Shown: positions 49,014 through 58,791, counted from the first letter of the stretch. The stretch: 64,000 nt of DNA from Leifsonia aquatica H1aii (GCF_000633535.1 NZ_AYMR01000006.1:1-64000), one strand, 5' to 3'. Translations and numbers: made by a program. Notes: generated from the letters alone by a model not told the origin.

Positions 49014-50276
49014 GTGAGAGAGTACAAGGCCGTACCGCTCGGCTACGCCCCGGACGACGTCGCCGCGCTCGACGGCGCTCCCGCCGCGCTCCGCGACTTC
49101 CCGACCCCGCTCGTCACCCTCAGCGAGAGCGCCGTCGCGCACAACCTCGCGACGATGGCCGACTGGTGCCGCAGCACCGGGATCGGGCTCGCGCCGCACG
49201 GCAAGACCACGATGAGCCGTGAGCTCTGGCAGCGTCAGCTCGACGCCGGCGCGTGGGGGATCACGGTCGCGACCCCCTGGCAGGCCGCCGTCGCCCTCGG
49301 CTGGGGCGTGCCGCGCGTGCTGCTCGCCAATGCGCTGGTCCAGCCGGCGGCGCTGCGCACCCTCGCGCCGGACACCGACCGGCTGACCGTCTGGGCGGAT
49401 TCCGTGCGCGCGGTCGAGATCATGACCGAGACGCTGGCCGGCTCCGGTCTGCCCGGCGGCGCCCTGCCCGAGCCGCTCGCCGTCCTGGTCGAGCTGGGTG
49501 CCCCCGGCGGCCGCACCGGGGCCCGCACCGCGGAGGAGGCGCTCGCCGTCGCCCGCGCGGTCGCCGCCTCCCCCGTCCTTCGTCTCGCCGGCGTCGCCGG
49601 CTACGAAGGCGCGCTCGCCCACGACGGCAGCGCCGAGTCCCTCGCGACCGTGCGCGGCTACCTCGAGCGGATCGGGGCCGTGCACGATGCCCTGGAGGCC
49701 GCCGGACTGTACCCGGAGGACGCCCCGGCGATCCTCACGGCCGGGGGCAGCGCCTACTTCGACGTCGTCGCGGAGGTCCTCGCTCCACGGCGCGATCTCG
49801 CCGGCGCCCGGGGCCGGGTCGTCGAGGTTCTGCTGCGTTCCGGCGCCTACCTCACGCACGACGACGGCTTCTACAGCGTCATCGCGCCACTGGGCCGCGC
49901 CGGGGGAGGGACGTTCCGCTCCGCGATCCACGGCTGGGCCACCGTCGTGTCCCGACCGGAGCCCGGGCTCGCACTCGTCGACGGCGGCAAGCGGGACTTC
50001 CCGTACGACGAGGGGCTGCCCGTGCCGCAGGCGGTCCGGGCGTACGGCGCCGATCACGACCTCCCCCTCTCCGGCGCGGTGGTCACGGCGATGAACGACC
50101 AGCACACGTTCGTACGCCTGCCCTCGCACGCCCGTGTCGAGGTGGGGGACGTGATCCGCTTCGGCCTCTCGCACCCGTGCACCACCTTCGACAAGTGGCG
50201 CGCCCTCCCGGTCGTCGACGACGCCCTCGGCGCAGACCCGCGCGTGATCGGCCTGCTCGAGACCACCTTCGGCTGA
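49014..50276 (+). CDS. PLP-dependent D-threonine aldolase/D-serine dehydratase-like enzyme, D-glucosaminate dehydratase candidate
   Basis: A 420-residue alanine-racemase-fold enzyme. Lys64 in APHGKTTMS is the PLP Schiff-base Lys. AGGSAYFD and the late metal pair, His in NDQHTFV with His/Cys in LSHPCTTFD, mark the DSD1/D-threonine aldolase family. Known activities are beta-elimination from D-serine-type amino acids and from D-glucosaminate. Neighbouring KDG-kinase, aldolase, RidA and deacylase genes favour D-glucosaminate. The GTG at 49014 follows CGGAGGACC closely. Confidence 0.8.
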   Translation: MREYKAVPLGYAPDDVAALDGAPAALRDFPTPLVTLSESAVAHNLATMADWCRSTGIGLAPHGKTTMSRELWQRQLDAGAWGITVATPWQAAVALGWGVPRVLLANALVQPAALRTLAPDTDRLTVWADSVRAVEIMTETLAGSGLPGGALPEPLAVLVELGAPGGRTGARTAEEALAVARAVAASPVLRLAGVAGYEGALAHDGSAESLATVRGYLERIGAVHDALEAAGLYPEDAPAILTAGGSAYFDVVAEVLAPRRDLAGARGRVVEVLLRSGAYLTHDDGFYSVIAPLGRAGGGTFRSAIHGWATVVSRPEPGLALVDGGKRDFPYDEGLPVPQAVRAYGADHDLPLSGAVVTAMNDQHTFVRLPSHARVEVGDVIRFGLSHPCTTFDKWRALPVVDDALGADPRVIGLLETTFG

Positions 50277-50287
50277 ACGGACACAGC

Positions 50288-50911
50288 ATGCTGCTCGACA
50301 CCCTCCGCCGCGACCGCGCCCTCGCCGTCGTACGCGCCCCGCGCATCGACGACCCGGTCGGCCTCTGCCGTGCGCTCGCCGCCGGCGGCATCCGCACCGT
50401 CGAGTTCACCTTCACGACCCCGGGGGTGGAGGAGGTGATCGCCGCCGCCGTCGCCGGCGAACATGACGCGCTGGTGGGCGCCGGCACCGTGACCGACGCC
50501 CGCACGGCGGAGGCCGCCGTCGCCGCCGGAGCGCGCTTCCTGGTGACCCCCGGCCTCAGCGAGGGCGCCGCCGGTGTCGCGCGGGAATCGGGCGTGCCCA
50601 TCCTGCTGGGCGCGGTCAGCCCCACCGAGGTGATGCGCGCGATCGAACTGGGTGCCGCAGCGGTCAAGGTCTTCCCGGCATCCCTGGTCGGTCCGCGCTA
50701 TCTCCGGGACCTGGCCGGGCCGTTCCCCGGCACCCTCTTCGTGCCCTCGGGCGGACTCGACGCCGGCAACGCGCGCGAATGGATGGACGCGGGAGCCCTG
50801 GCCGTGACCGCAGGCTCGAGCGTCGTGAGCGCGAACGACATCGCGGCCGCCTCGTGGAGTGCGGTGACCGAGCGGGCGCGGGAGTTCGGCGCGGCCGCGG
50901 CCGGCGCATGA
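50288..50911 (+). CDS. eda: KDPG-type class I aldolase
   Basis: A 207-residue TIM barrel. Lys127 in AAVKVFPAS is the Schiff-base Lys and Glu39 in VEFTFTTP the general acid/base. The Arg found in VTLRT of Escherichia coli Eda is Thr43 here, so specificity may differ (KDPG, KDPGal or an unphosphorylated analogue). GAGTVTD and VPSGGL complete the family pattern. It follows the PLP-enzyme gene by 11 bases and its stop overlaps the deacylase ATG. Confidence 0.85.
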   Translation: MLLDTLRRDRALAVVRAPRIDDPVGLCRALAAGGIRTVEFTFTTPGVEEVIAAAVAGEHDALVGAGTVTDARTAEAAVAAGARFLVTPGLSEGAAGVARESGVPILLGAVSPTEVMRAIELGAAAVKVFPASLVGPRYLRDLAGPFPGTLFVPSGGLDAGNAREWMDAGALAVTAGSSVVSANDIAAASWSAVTERAREFGAAAAGA

Positions 50912-52521
50912 GCGGATCGGCGCCGACGCTCATCCGCGGCGCGCGGGTGCTCGACGGAAGCGGCCGGCCGGGCGAGACGGGCGACGTGCTCCTCACCGAG
51001 GGCCGTATCCGGCGGGTCGGCGGCCGTCTCGACGCTCCGGGCGCGCGCGTCATCGACGCCGACGGTCTCGCGCTCGCACCCGGCTTCATCGACATGCACG
51101 CCCACTCCGACATCGCCGTCCTGACCGATCCGGTGCACCTGGCGAAGGTCTCCCAGGGGGTCACGACCGAGGTCGTCGGGCAGGACGGGCTCTCGTACGC
51201 CCCCGCGACCTCCGTCGCAGCGGACGTCCTGCGCGACCAGCTGGCCGGCTGGAATGGCGTCCCGCCCGGCCTCGCCCTCGGCTGGCCGACCGTGGGCGCC
51301 TACCTGGAGGCGGTCGATGCCGCCCGCCCGGCCGCGAACGTCGCGGCCCTCGTGCCCCAGGGCACGGTGCGCCTCGACGTCGTCGGCGCTGCCGACCGCC
51401 CGGCGACCGCCGGCGAGCTCGCCGCCATGCGCGCCCTCGTCGAGGCAGGGATGCGCGACGGCGCCTTCGGGATGTCCTCCGGCCTCACCTACGTGCCCGG
51501 CATGTTCGCCGGCACGGACGAGCTCGTCGCCCTCTGCACGGTGGTCGCCGCGCACGGCGGGGTGTACGTGCCGCACCAGCGGTCGTACGGCGCGGGGGCG
51601 CTCGACGCCTACGCCGAGATGATCGACATCGCCCGGCGGTCGGGCGTCGCCCTGCACCTCGCGCACGCCACCATGAACTTCGGCGTCAACCGCGGGCGCG
51701 CGGGCGAGCTGGTGGCGCTGCTCGACGCGGCCATCGCGTCCGGTGTCGAGCTCACCTTCGACACCTACCCCTACCTGCCGGGCTCGACCACCCTCGCCGC
51801 ACTCCTGCCGTCCTGGGCGGCGGACGGCGGACCGGCGGCGACGCTCGACCGCCTTCGCGACGAGGCGCTGCGTACGCGGATAGCCCACGAGCTCGACGTC
51901 GTCGGGACCGACGGCTGCCATGGCGTTCCCGTGGAGTGGGAGACCATCGAGATCTCCGGGGTGCGCGACCCGGCCCTCGCCGATCGTGTCGGCCGCACCG
52001 TCGCCTCGCTCGCCACCGCCTCGGGAGAGGCCGCGTCCACCGTCGCCCTGGATCTGCTGCTGGCCGACCGGCTCGGCACGGGGATCCTGCAGCATGTCGG
52101 CGACGAGGCCAACGTGCGCACGATGATGGCGCACCCGCGGCACACCGGCGGAAGCGACGGCATCCTGGTCGGTGACAAGCCGCATCCCCGGGCCTGGGGC
52201 ACCTTCCCGCGCTACCTCGGGCACTACGTGCGCGACGAAGGCGTGCTGCGGCTGGAGGACGCCGTCGTCCACCTCGCGGCCCGTCCGGCCGCCCTTCTCG
52301 GGCTCACCGACCGCGGCCGCATCGCCCCCGGGCTCGTAGCGGATCTGGTGCTCTTCGATCCCGCGACCATCGCGGATCGGGCCACCTTCGCGGCCCCGCG
52401 CCGGCAGGCGGAGGGCATCCCGTGGGTCCTCGTGGCGGGCGAGCCGGTCATCGCCGAGGGCGCGCGCACCGAGGCGCGGCCTGGGCGCGCGCTACGCTCG
52501 TCGGCATGCGCGCCTTCCTGA
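50908..52521 (+). CDS. N-acyl-D-amino-acid deacylase-like amidohydrolase
   Basis: A 537-residue amidohydrolase of the D-aminoacylase family. [10 protein letters not shown] has the metal-binding HxH, LHLAHATM and a late VGTDGCHG Asp complete the site. The Cys of the usual GNCG motif is replaced (VVGQDGLS), as in some uncharacterised relatives. It could remove the acyl group from an N-acyl-D-amino acid or N-acetyl-D-glucosaminate, feeding the PLP enzyme. The ATGA overlap with the aldolase shows coupling. Confidence 0.82.
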   Translation: MSGSAPTLIRGARVLDGSGRPGETGDVLLTEGRIRRVGGRLDAPGARVIDADGLALAPGFIDMHAHSDIAVLTDPVHLAKVSQGVTTEVVGQDGLSYAPATSVAADVLRDQLAGWNGVPPGLALGWPTVGAYLEAVDAARPAANVAALVPQGTVRLDVVGAADRPATAGELAAMRALVEAGMRDGAFGMSSGLTYVPGMFAGTDELVALCTVVAAHGGVYVPHQRSYGAGALDAYAEMIDIARRSGVALHLAHATMNFGVNRGRAGELVALLDAAIASGVELTFDTYPYLPGSTTLAALLPSWAADGGPAATLDRLRDEALRTRIAHELDVVGTDGCHGVPVEWETIEISGVRDPALADRVGRTVASLATASGEAASTVALDLLLADRLGTGILQHVGDEANVRTMMAHPRHTGGSDGILVGDKPHPRAWGTFPRYLGHYVRDEGVLRLEDAVVHLAARPAALLGLTDRGRIAPGLVADLVLFDPATIADRATFAAPRRQAEGIPWVLVAGEPVIAEGARTEARPGRALRSSACAPS

Positions 52522-53069
52522 TCCTGCACGGCTGGGACAACCACCGACCGCCCGGGCACTGGCAGCACGAGCTGGCGACCGCCCTGCGTTCGCGCGGGGA
52601 GCGGGTCGAGTATCCGCAGCTGCCGAGCGCGTCGTCCCCGTCGCTCGCGGGCTGGCGGGATGCGGCCGGCGTCTCCCTGCGCGCCGCGGCGGCCGACGGC
52701 GCCGAGGTGACGGTGATCTGCCACAGCCTCGCCTGCCTGCTCTGGCTGGGCGCGCGTCCGGCGGACGCGGCGGTGAGGCACGTCCTGCTCGTCGCGCCGC
52801 CGTCGCGAGAGGTGGTGGCCGGCATCCCCGAGATCGCCTCGTTCGCCGCCGTCGACCCGGCACGGCCCGCCATGGCGACGACCATCGTCGCGTCGGACGA
52901 CGACCCGTTCTGCCCGGAGGGGGCACAGGCGGCCTACGGGGCACCGCTCGGCATCCCGGTGCAGACCATCCCCGGCGGCGGCCACCTCGAGCTGACCGCC
53001 GGCTACGGCGAGTGGCCGTCGATGCTGGCCTGGTGCTTCGACCCGACCACCACGCTGCAGCCCCGCTGA
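52506..53069 (+). CDS. RBBP9/YdeN-like serine hydrolase
   Basis: A 187-residue alpha/beta hydrolase of the DUF1234/RBBP9 family. FLILHGWDN begins the fold, the nucleophile Ser is in ICHSLAC, the Asp in ASDDDPFCP and the His in GGGHL. It overlaps the end of the deacylase gene by 16 bases. The natural substrate of this family is unknown, and a link to the amino-sugar genes is only positional. Confidence 0.82.
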   Translation: MRAFLILHGWDNHRPPGHWQHELATALRSRGERVEYPQLPSASSPSLAGWRDAAGVSLRAAAADGAEVTVICHSLACLLWLGARPADAAVRHVLLVAPPSREVVAGIPEIASFAAVDPARPAMATTIVASDDDPFCPEGAQAAYGAPLGIPVQTIPGGGHLELTAGYGEWPSMLAWCFDPTTTLQPR

Positions 53070-53088
53070 CGCCGCCCGGCGGAGCCGG

Positions 53089-54240
53089 TCAGCCCTGGGC
53101 TTCGCGGACGATCGCGACGAGCGGGTCGAACAGGACCTCGCCAGGGACGACCCCGGTGACCTCCGACACGATCTCCTCCGCCGAGGCCTCCTCCAGCAGG
53201 TGGCGGAGCTCGACGCTCTGCGTGTCCGCGGGCACATAGAAGCGCAGCGCGGCGCCGACGGCGGCCAGCAGCGCCTGGGGCACAGACCCGACGTAGGCGA
53301 CGTGGTCGATCGCCGGACCGATGAACCGGTCGTTGCGGCCCAGCTTGCGCAGCGGTTCGCGTCCGACGCGGGCCACCTCGTCCACCAGGTGCGGGTTCGC
53401 GAAGCGGCCGAGGATCGTCGCGCGATAGGCGGCCATCTCCTCCGGGTCGAGGCCGTGCTTGGCGACGAGCGCGGCCGACGTCTCGCGCAGGGCGTCCTCG
53501 GCGGCCTGCCGTACGGCCGGGATCGCGATGGCCTCGCTGATCGTCTCGGCCCCCTGCAGGAAGCCGGTGTACGCGACCGTGGCGTGCCCGGTGTTCACCG
53601 TGAAGAGCTTGCGCTCGATGTACGGCGCCAGGGAGTCCACGAAGTGGGCGCCCGGGATGGCGGGCTCACGGCCGGCGAACGGGCTGCGGTCGACGACCCA
53701 CTCGTAGAACGTCTCGACGGTCACATCCACCCCCGCGCCCGGAGCCTGGGCGGGGACGATCCGGTCCACCGCGGTGTCGGCGAAGACGGCCTTGGCGGCC
53801 AGCGCCTCCCGTGTCTCGTCGTCGAGCAGACCGTCCATCAGCTCGGCGGCCAGCAGATCGGTGGCGCCGATCGCGTTCTCGCACGCCATGACGGCGAGGC
53901 GCGGGGCGTCGTCCGCTCGGGCCGCGAGGCCCTGCGCGATCACCGGGGCGACGAAGCGCAGGATGCGCGGGCCGACCGCTGTCGTGACCACGTCGGCCGT
54001 GGCGATCTCGGCGACCAGCGCCGCCTCGTCGGTCGCGCTGTTGATGGCGCGGAAGCCGGTGACGGTCCTGGTCTGCGACTCCTCGCCGACCAGGTGGACG
54101 TCGTAGGAGTCGGCCGCGGCCAGTGCGTCGATGAGGTCGGCGTTGACGTCGGCGAACACCACCTCGTACCCGGCTTCGTGGAGCAGGAGCCCCACGAAGC
54201 CGCGGCCGATGTTGCCTGCCCCGAAGTGGACGGCCTTCAT
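53089..54240 (-). CDS. mtlD: Mannitol-1-phosphate 5-dehydrogenase
   Basis: A 383-residue polyol dehydrogenase. [17 protein letters not shown] at the N-terminus is the canonical MtlD NAD site, and [11 protein letters not shown] plus YMER-like ERKLFTVNT segments are conserved. I prefer the ATG at 54240 because GAGGTGA lies eight bases before it; the GTG at 54252 is less likely. It oxidises mannitol 1-phosphate from the PTS to fructose 6-phosphate. Confidence 0.95.
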   Translation of the reverse strand: MKAVHFGAGNIGRGFVGLLLHEAGYEVVFADVNADLIDALAAADSYDVHLVGEESQTRTVTGFRAINSATDEAALVAEIATADVVTTAVGPRILRFVAPVIAQGLAARADDAPRLAVMACENAIGATDLLAAELMDGLLDDETREALAAKAVFADTAVDRIVPAQAPGAGVDVTVETFYEWVVDRSPFAGREPAIPGAHFVDSLAPYIERKLFTVNTGHATVAYTGFLQGAETISEAIAIPAVRQAAEDALRETSAALVAKHGLDPEEMAAYRATILGRFANPHLVDEVARVGREPLRKLGRNDRFIGPAIDHVAYVGSVPQALLAAVGAALRFYVPADTQSVELRHLLEEASAEEIVSEVTGVVPGEVLFDPLVAIVREAQG

Positions 54241-54253
54241 GCGTTCGGTCACC

Positions 54254-54691
54254 TCAGTCGTTCACGTCGCCGAGGAGCGCGAACAGCGCGTCGGCGTCCG
54301 GAGCCTCGATGAGCTCCCGCACGTCGTCGTCCTCCGAGAAGAGGATGGCGATCTTCGACAGGATCTCGAGGTGCTCGTTGTTCTGTCCCGCGATGCCCAC
54401 GACGAACCGCACCTCCTCGCCGCCCCAGTCGAGCGGCGAGGAGTAGCGGACGAAGGAGAGCGCCGAGCGGGTGATCTCGTCCTTGGACTCGTTGGTGCCG
54501 TGCGGGATCGCGAGCCCGTTCCCCATGTAGGTGGAGACGGTGTTCTCGCGCTCCTGCATCGAGTCGACGTACCCGGGCTGCACCGCGCCGGCCTGCACCA
54601 GCAGCGCGCCCGCCTCCCGGATCGCGTCCTCCCGCGTGGTCGCGGTGCCCGCGGCCACGACGTTCGCCCGGTCGAGAATCGTGTCGGTCAT
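54254..54691 (-). CDS. mtlF: Mannitol PTS EIIA
   Basis: A 145-residue phosphocarrier. His64 in [13 protein letters not shown] is the phosphorylation site. It passes phosphate from HPr to the IIB domain of MtlA. Its ATG overlaps the mtlA stop by four bases. It is a free IIA subunit, whereas in Escherichia coli it is fused to MtlA. Confidence 0.94.
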   Translation of the reverse strand: MTDTILDRANVVAAGTATTREDAIREAGALLVQAGAVQPGYVDSMQERENTVSTYMGNGLAIPHGTNESKDEITRSALSFVRYSSPLDWGGEEVRFVVGIAGQNNEHLEILSKIAILFSEDDDVRELIEAPDADALFALLGDVND

Positions 54692-56211
54692 TTGCTGGCG
54701 TCCTCCGGTGCTGATTGGGTCTGCTTGGCGACGAGGTCGACGACCTCGTCGTACTTGGGGCTGTTCATGAAGTTGTCGACCGAGACGTGGAGCGAATCCG
54801 GCGACTGGCCCTTCGCCCGGTCGGTCAGCTGCTGCTGGGTGATGACGAGATCGGCCGTGCCGTCGAGGTCGGCGATGGCCTGGTTCGTCACCGTGACCCC
54901 CTCCACCCCGGCCTTCTTGAACTTGTTGCGGAGCACGGACGCGCCCATCGCGCTCGAGCCCATCCCAGCGTCGCACGCGAACACGATGTTGCGCACCAGT
55001 CGATCGGTGGCATCGCCCTGGGCGTCGCCGGTGTCGTGCTCGCCCTCGTTCACCAGGCTGCCGAGCACCGAGGAGGACTTGCCCTTGTTCGCCTCGGTCT
55101 GGGCGACCGCGGCGGACAGGTCGCCGGCGTTGCCGGTCGCGAGGTCGCGTTTGCGCGTCGCCCGCAGCACGATGGCGCTGAAGGCGAACGAGACCGCCGC
55201 CGCCGCGACGATCGAGACCGCGATGCCCACCATGTTGGGCACCGGGGCCTGCGCGAAGATCGCGAACACCGATCCAGGGGCCGCGGGTGCGCGAAGACCG
55301 GTTCCGAAGGCGACGTTCACCGCGACACCGGTCATGCCGCCGAGCACGGCGCCGATGATCAGGATCGGCTTCATCAGCACGTACGGGAAGTAGATCTCGT
55401 GGATGCCGCCGAAGAACTGGATGATGAAGGCGCCCGGAGCGCTCGCCCGTGCGGCCCCGAGCCCGAAGATCGCCCAGGCGAGCAGGATGCCGGCGCCGGG
55501 GCCGGGGTTCGTCTCGATCAGGAAGAGGATCGACTTGCCGGTCTGCTGCGCCTCGAGCGTCCCGATCGGGGTGAAGACGCCGTGGTTGATCGCGTTGTTG
55601 AGGAAGAGCACCTTGCCCGGTTCGACCAGGATGCTGACGAGCGGCAGCAGGTGCACCGAGACGAGCCAGTTGACGCCCGCCTCCAGCGCCTTGCTGAGGC
55701 CCTCGACCAGCGGTGCGATGCCGAAGAACGCGCCGATGGCCAGGATGAAGCCGAGGATTCCGGCAGAGAAGTTGTTGACGAGCATCTCGAAGCCCGCTTT
55801 GATCTTCCCCTCCCAGATCTTGTCGACGAGCTTCATCAGATAGCCGCCGAGCGGGCCCATGATCATCGCGCCGATGAACATCGGGATGTCGGAGCCGACG
55901 ATCACGCCCATCGCCGCGATGGTGCCCACCACGCCGCCGCGGACGCCGTAGACGATCCGGCCGCCTGTGTTGGCCAGCAGCAGCGGGAGCAGGTACGTGA
56001 TCATCGGGCCGACGAGCCCGCCGATCGCCTTGTTCGGGAACGGCCCCTCGGGGATGAACAGAGCGGTGATGATGCCCCAGGCGATGAAGGCCGGGATGTT
56101 GGGCATGACCATGTTCGAGAGGAAGGTGCCGAAGCGCTGCACGCCGACGCGCGCGCCTCCGGGTCGCTTCGCTGTCGTCGCCGTCGTCGACGTCTCTGTC
56201 GCCGATGTCAT
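54688..56211 (-). CDS. mtlA: Mannitol PTS EIICB
   Basis: A 507-residue membrane transporter. The IIC domain (about 25-350) has FLSNMVMPNIPAFIAWG and the conserved GGIHEIYFPYV (268-278). The IIB domain near the C-terminus has the phosphocysteine Cys413 in FACDAGMGSS. It imports and phosphorylates mannitol. It lies 64 bases downstream of ptsI. Confidence 0.95.
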   Translation of the reverse strand: MTSATETSTTATTAKRPGGARVGVQRFGTFLSNMVMPNIPAFIAWGIITALFIPEGPFPNKAIGGLVGPMITYLLPLLLANTGGRIVYGVRGGVVGTIAAMGVIVGSDIPMFIGAMIMGPLGGYLMKLVDKIWEGKIKAGFEMLVNNFSAGILGFILAIGAFFGIAPLVEGLSKALEAGVNWLVSVHLLPLVSILVEPGKVLFLNNAINHGVFTPIGTLEAQQTGKSILFLIETNPGPGAGILLAWAIFGLGAARASAPGAFIIQFFGGIHEIYFPYVLMKPILIIGAVLGGMTGVAVNVAFGTGLRAPAAPGSVFAIFAQAPVPNMVGIAVSIVAAAAVSFAFSAIVLRATRKRDLATGNAGDLSAAVAQTEANKGKSSSVLGSLVNEGEHDTGDAQGDATDRLVRNIVFACDAGMGSSAMGASVLRNKFKKAGVEGVTVTNQAIADLDGTADLVITQQQLTDRAKGQSPDSLHVSVDNFMNSPKYDEVVDLVAKQTQSAPEDASK

Positions 56212-56275
56212 GATGGGGCCTCGTTTCTGTCAGGGATCCCGTTTCTGGTGGGGGATCTCATCGGGTGGGGGTGCG

Positions 56276-57964
56276 CTACTGCGGGAAGGCGGCCGCGGCC
56301 GCACGGACCGCGTCGCGGGCTTCGGCCGCGCCGTCGGCGGCCAGGGCGACCTCGGCCAGGGCCCGCGCCTGGTCGAGGGTGAAGCGGGTCAGGGAGAGCC
56401 GCACGTCGGCGAGTGCCGCCGGCGACATCGAGAGGGTGGTGGCGCCGAGGCCCACCAGGACGACCGCCAGCAGCGGGTCGGCCGCGGCCTCGCCGCAGAC
56501 GCCCACCGGCTTGCCGTGGTTCGTGCCCGCCGAGCCGACCTCGCCGATCAGGCGGAGGACGGCGGGGTGCCACGGGTCCTGGAAGCCGGCGACCGAGCCG
56601 AGCAGGCGGTCGGCGGCGAGCGTGTACTGGGTGAGGTCGTTCGTGCCGATCGAGGCGAACGCCGCCGACTGCAGCACCCGGTCGGCGAGCAGCGCGGCGG
56701 AGGGGACCTCCACCATCACCCCGACGGTCTTCAACCCGAACCCGGTCGCCAGCTCGACGAAGTACCGGGTCTCCTCCACGGTCGACACCATCGGCGCCAT
56801 GACCCAGAGGTCGGCGTCGGTGGCCGCGTCGGCCTCGGCCAGGGCGGTGAGCTGCTCGCGGAGCAGATCCTCGTTCGCCCGCAGGGCGCGCAGGCCGCGG
56901 AGGCCGAGCGCGGGGTTGTCCTCGTGGGCGTCGTTGAGGAACGCGAGCGGCTTGTCGGCGCCGGCGTCGAGAACGCGCACGACGACCTTCTTGCCGGGGA
57001 ACGCCGCGAGCAGGGCGGTGTACTGCTCGCGCTGCTGCTCCACGGTCGGAGCCATCCGCTGATCCAGGAACAGGAACTCGGTGCGGAACAGGCCGACGCC
57101 CTCCGCCCCGGCGTCGAGCGCCTTCTGCGTCCCCTCCGCGGAGCCGAGGTTGGCCAGCAGCGGGACGGGCGTGCCGTCGGCCAGCGCCCCGGGTTCCCGG
57201 CCGCCGGCGAGGGCGGCCGCGCGCTCGTCGATGCGCCGTCGGGCGTCGGCGCTCTCCTCCGCGCTCGGGGCGACGGTGACGGTGCCGGAGGCGGCGTCGA
57301 CGACCACCTCGGTCCCGTCGGTCAGCGTGTCGGAGCCGGCCACCCCGACGATGGCGACGATGGCCTTCTCGCGGGCGAGGATCGCGGTGTGGGAGGTCGG
57401 ACCTCCCTCGCGCGTGATCAGCCCCAGGACCTTGCTCAGATCGAGCAGTGCGGTGTCGGCCGGGGCGAGGTCGTGGGCGACGAGCACGTACGGTTCGTCG
57501 GACTCGGGCACCCCAGGAGCCGGACGGCCCGAGAGCGCCGCGATCACGCGCTGGGCGACATCGTCCAGGTCGGTGGCGCGCTCGCCCATGTAGCCGCCGA
57601 GGCCGATGAGCATGTCGCGGAACACCGCGAAGCCCTCGAACACGGCGCGCTCGGCGGTCGTGCCGCCGTCGATCCGCGCGGCGACGTCGTCGGCGAGGGT
57701 CGAGTCCTCCGCCATCATCGACTGCGCCTCGAGCACGTCGGCGGCGATGCCGGTCACCTTCGCGGCGCGCGACCGCAGATCGGTGGCGACGGCGGCGACG
57801 GCCTCGGCGACACGCGCCTTCTCCTCGTCGGGGGTGCGGGTGCTGGGCGTCTCGGCCGGCTCCGGGAGCGGGTCGGACATGCGGAGCACCGGTCCGAGGG
57901 CGACGCCCTGGCCGATGCCCGCTCCGGTGAGCCGGGTGGTGGACACGCTGGTCTCGGTGGCCAT
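56276..57964 (-). CDS. ptsI: PTS enzyme I
   Basis: A 562-residue PEP-protein phosphotransferase. His192 in EGGPTSHTAI takes phosphate from PEP. GVGLFRTEFLF and SIGTNDLTQYTLAADR are the PEP-binding signatures, and PVGVCGEAAADP holds the catalytic Cys. It starts two bases after the ptsH stop. It is a general component that should serve every PTS in the cell, yet lies in the mannitol operon. Confidence 0.96.
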   Translation of the reverse strand: MATETSVSTTRLTGAGIGQGVALGPVLRMSDPLPEPAETPSTRTPDEEKARVAEAVAAVATDLRSRAAKVTGIAADVLEAQSMMAEDSTLADDVAARIDGGTTAERAVFEGFAVFRDMLIGLGGYMGERATDLDDVAQRVIAALSGRPAPGVPESDEPYVLVAHDLAPADTALLDLSKVLGLITREGGPTSHTAILAREKAIVAIVGVAGSDTLTDGTEVVVDAASGTVTVAPSAEESADARRRIDERAAALAGGREPGALADGTPVPLLANLGSAEGTQKALDAGAEGVGLFRTEFLFLDQRMAPTVEQQREQYTALLAAFPGKKVVVRVLDAGADKPLAFLNDAHEDNPALGLRGLRALRANEDLLREQLTALAEADAATDADLWVMAPMVSTVEETRYFVELATGFGLKTVGVMVEVPSAALLADRVLQSAAFASIGTNDLTQYTLAADRLLGSVAGFQDPWHPAVLRLIGEVGSAGTNHGKPVGVCGEAAADPLLAVVLVGLGATTLSMSPAALADVRLSLTRFTLDQARALAEVALAADGAAEARDAVRAAAAAFPQ

Positions 57965-57966
57965 GA

Positions 57967-58233
57967 TCAGGCGTCGTGGTCCGTGGTGAGGATGTCGGCG
58001 AGGTCGTCGAGCACCGCGTCGGCGTTCGCCGCGTCGGTGGTGAGGACGATCTTGTCGCCGTGGTCGATGCCCAGGGAGATCACGCCGAGGATGCTGCCGG
58101 CGTTGACGGACTTGCCGCCCTCCTTGGACAGCTGGACGGTGGCGCCGGACGCGTTGACCGCCTCGACGAAGAGCTTCGCCGGGCGCGCGTGCAGTCCGTG
58201 GCTCGATCCGACAGTGATGATCCGCTCAGCCAT
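57967..58233 (-). CDS. ptsH: PTS phosphocarrier HPr
   Basis: An 88-residue HPr. His15 in SSHGLHARPAK is the phosphorylation site. The regulatory-site region reads KSVNAGSILGVISLG with Ser47. No HPr kinase gene is seen here. AAGGAGAA precedes the ATG at 58233. It is co-transcribed with ptsI. Confidence 0.96.
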   Translation of the reverse strand: MAERIITVGSSHGLHARPAKLFVEAVNASGATVQLSKEGGKSVNAGSILGVISLGIDHGDKIVLTTDAANADAVLDDLADILTTDHDA

Positions 58234-58290
58234 GTGGGTTCTCCTTCGATGATGCGATGCCCCGGGGTCCCGGGAGGGTGGCTCGTGCTC

Positions 58291-58599
58291 TCATAGTGCC
58301 TTCGCTCGGGCGTCGAGAGCCAGATCCAGGGCCTGGGCGCCGTCGAGGGCGGCGGGGGAGACCGGGGGGAGCACGGCGACCGCGGTGCCCGTGACGACAG
58401 CGCGATCGCGCAGCGCCGGCACCGAGGACTCCAGATGCGCGCCGACGAGGACGACGTCCACGCCGGCGAGGGAGTCGAGCTGGGAGACGCTCCCCGCCTC
58501 CACGATCACCGAGGCACCGCGGGCGGCCGCGGCGCTGCGCAGCTTGACGGCGACGAAGGTGCTCGAGGCTCCCGCGCCGCAGACGACCATGATCTTCAT
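58291..58599 (-). CDS. Orphan PTS IIB protein (lactose/cellobiose-like)
   Basis: A 102-residue phosphocarrier domain. Cys7 in VVCGAGASSTF fits the P-loop of the lactose/cellobiose IIB family. There is no matching IIC or IIA gene, so it may be a regulatory phosphocarrier, for example for the MtlR-like activator, or a relic. It is the first gene of the leftward PTS operon and faces MtlR across 256 bases. Confidence 0.82.
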   Translation of the reverse strand: MKIMVVCGAGASSTFVAVKLRSAAAARGASVIVEAGSVSQLDSLAGVDVVLVGAHLESSVPALRDRAVVTGTAVAVLPPVSPAALDGAQALDLALDARAKAL

Positions 58600-58627
58600 C
58601 GACCTGTGCCTTTCGGTAACGCAGAGT

Positions 58628-58658
58628 TGCTGGGTGGAGCAGTCGTGCTGGGTGGAGC
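58628..58658 (+). repeat. Short direct repeat in the PTS/MtlR spacer
   Basis: TGCTGGGTGGAGC occurs at 58628-58640 and again at 58646-58658, an 18-base period. It lies 29 bases upstream of the orphan IIB start and may be part of its control region. Confidence 0.5.
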
Positions 58659-58712
58659 GGATGGATCGTCTGCCATGCTCGTCCCGTCGGTGGCCGCCCT
58701 CCAGCCGCGTAT

Positions 58713-58791
58713 CTTCCGGGGGTGCGGAAGCCCGCGCGGAGGACCGCCGCTCGTGCCCGAAGCCCAGCCCGTCTTCCGGGGGACCGGAAGA
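58713..58791. promoter_or_regulatory. Paired inverted repeats, MtlR binding-site candidates
   Basis: CTTCCG-GGGGTG-CGGAAG (58713-58730) and TCTTCCGG-GGGA-CCGGAAGA (58772-58791) share the CTTCCG/CGGAAG arms. Their left arms are exactly 60 bases apart. They lie in the divergent spacer between the PTS operon and the activator gene. Confidence 0.65.
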
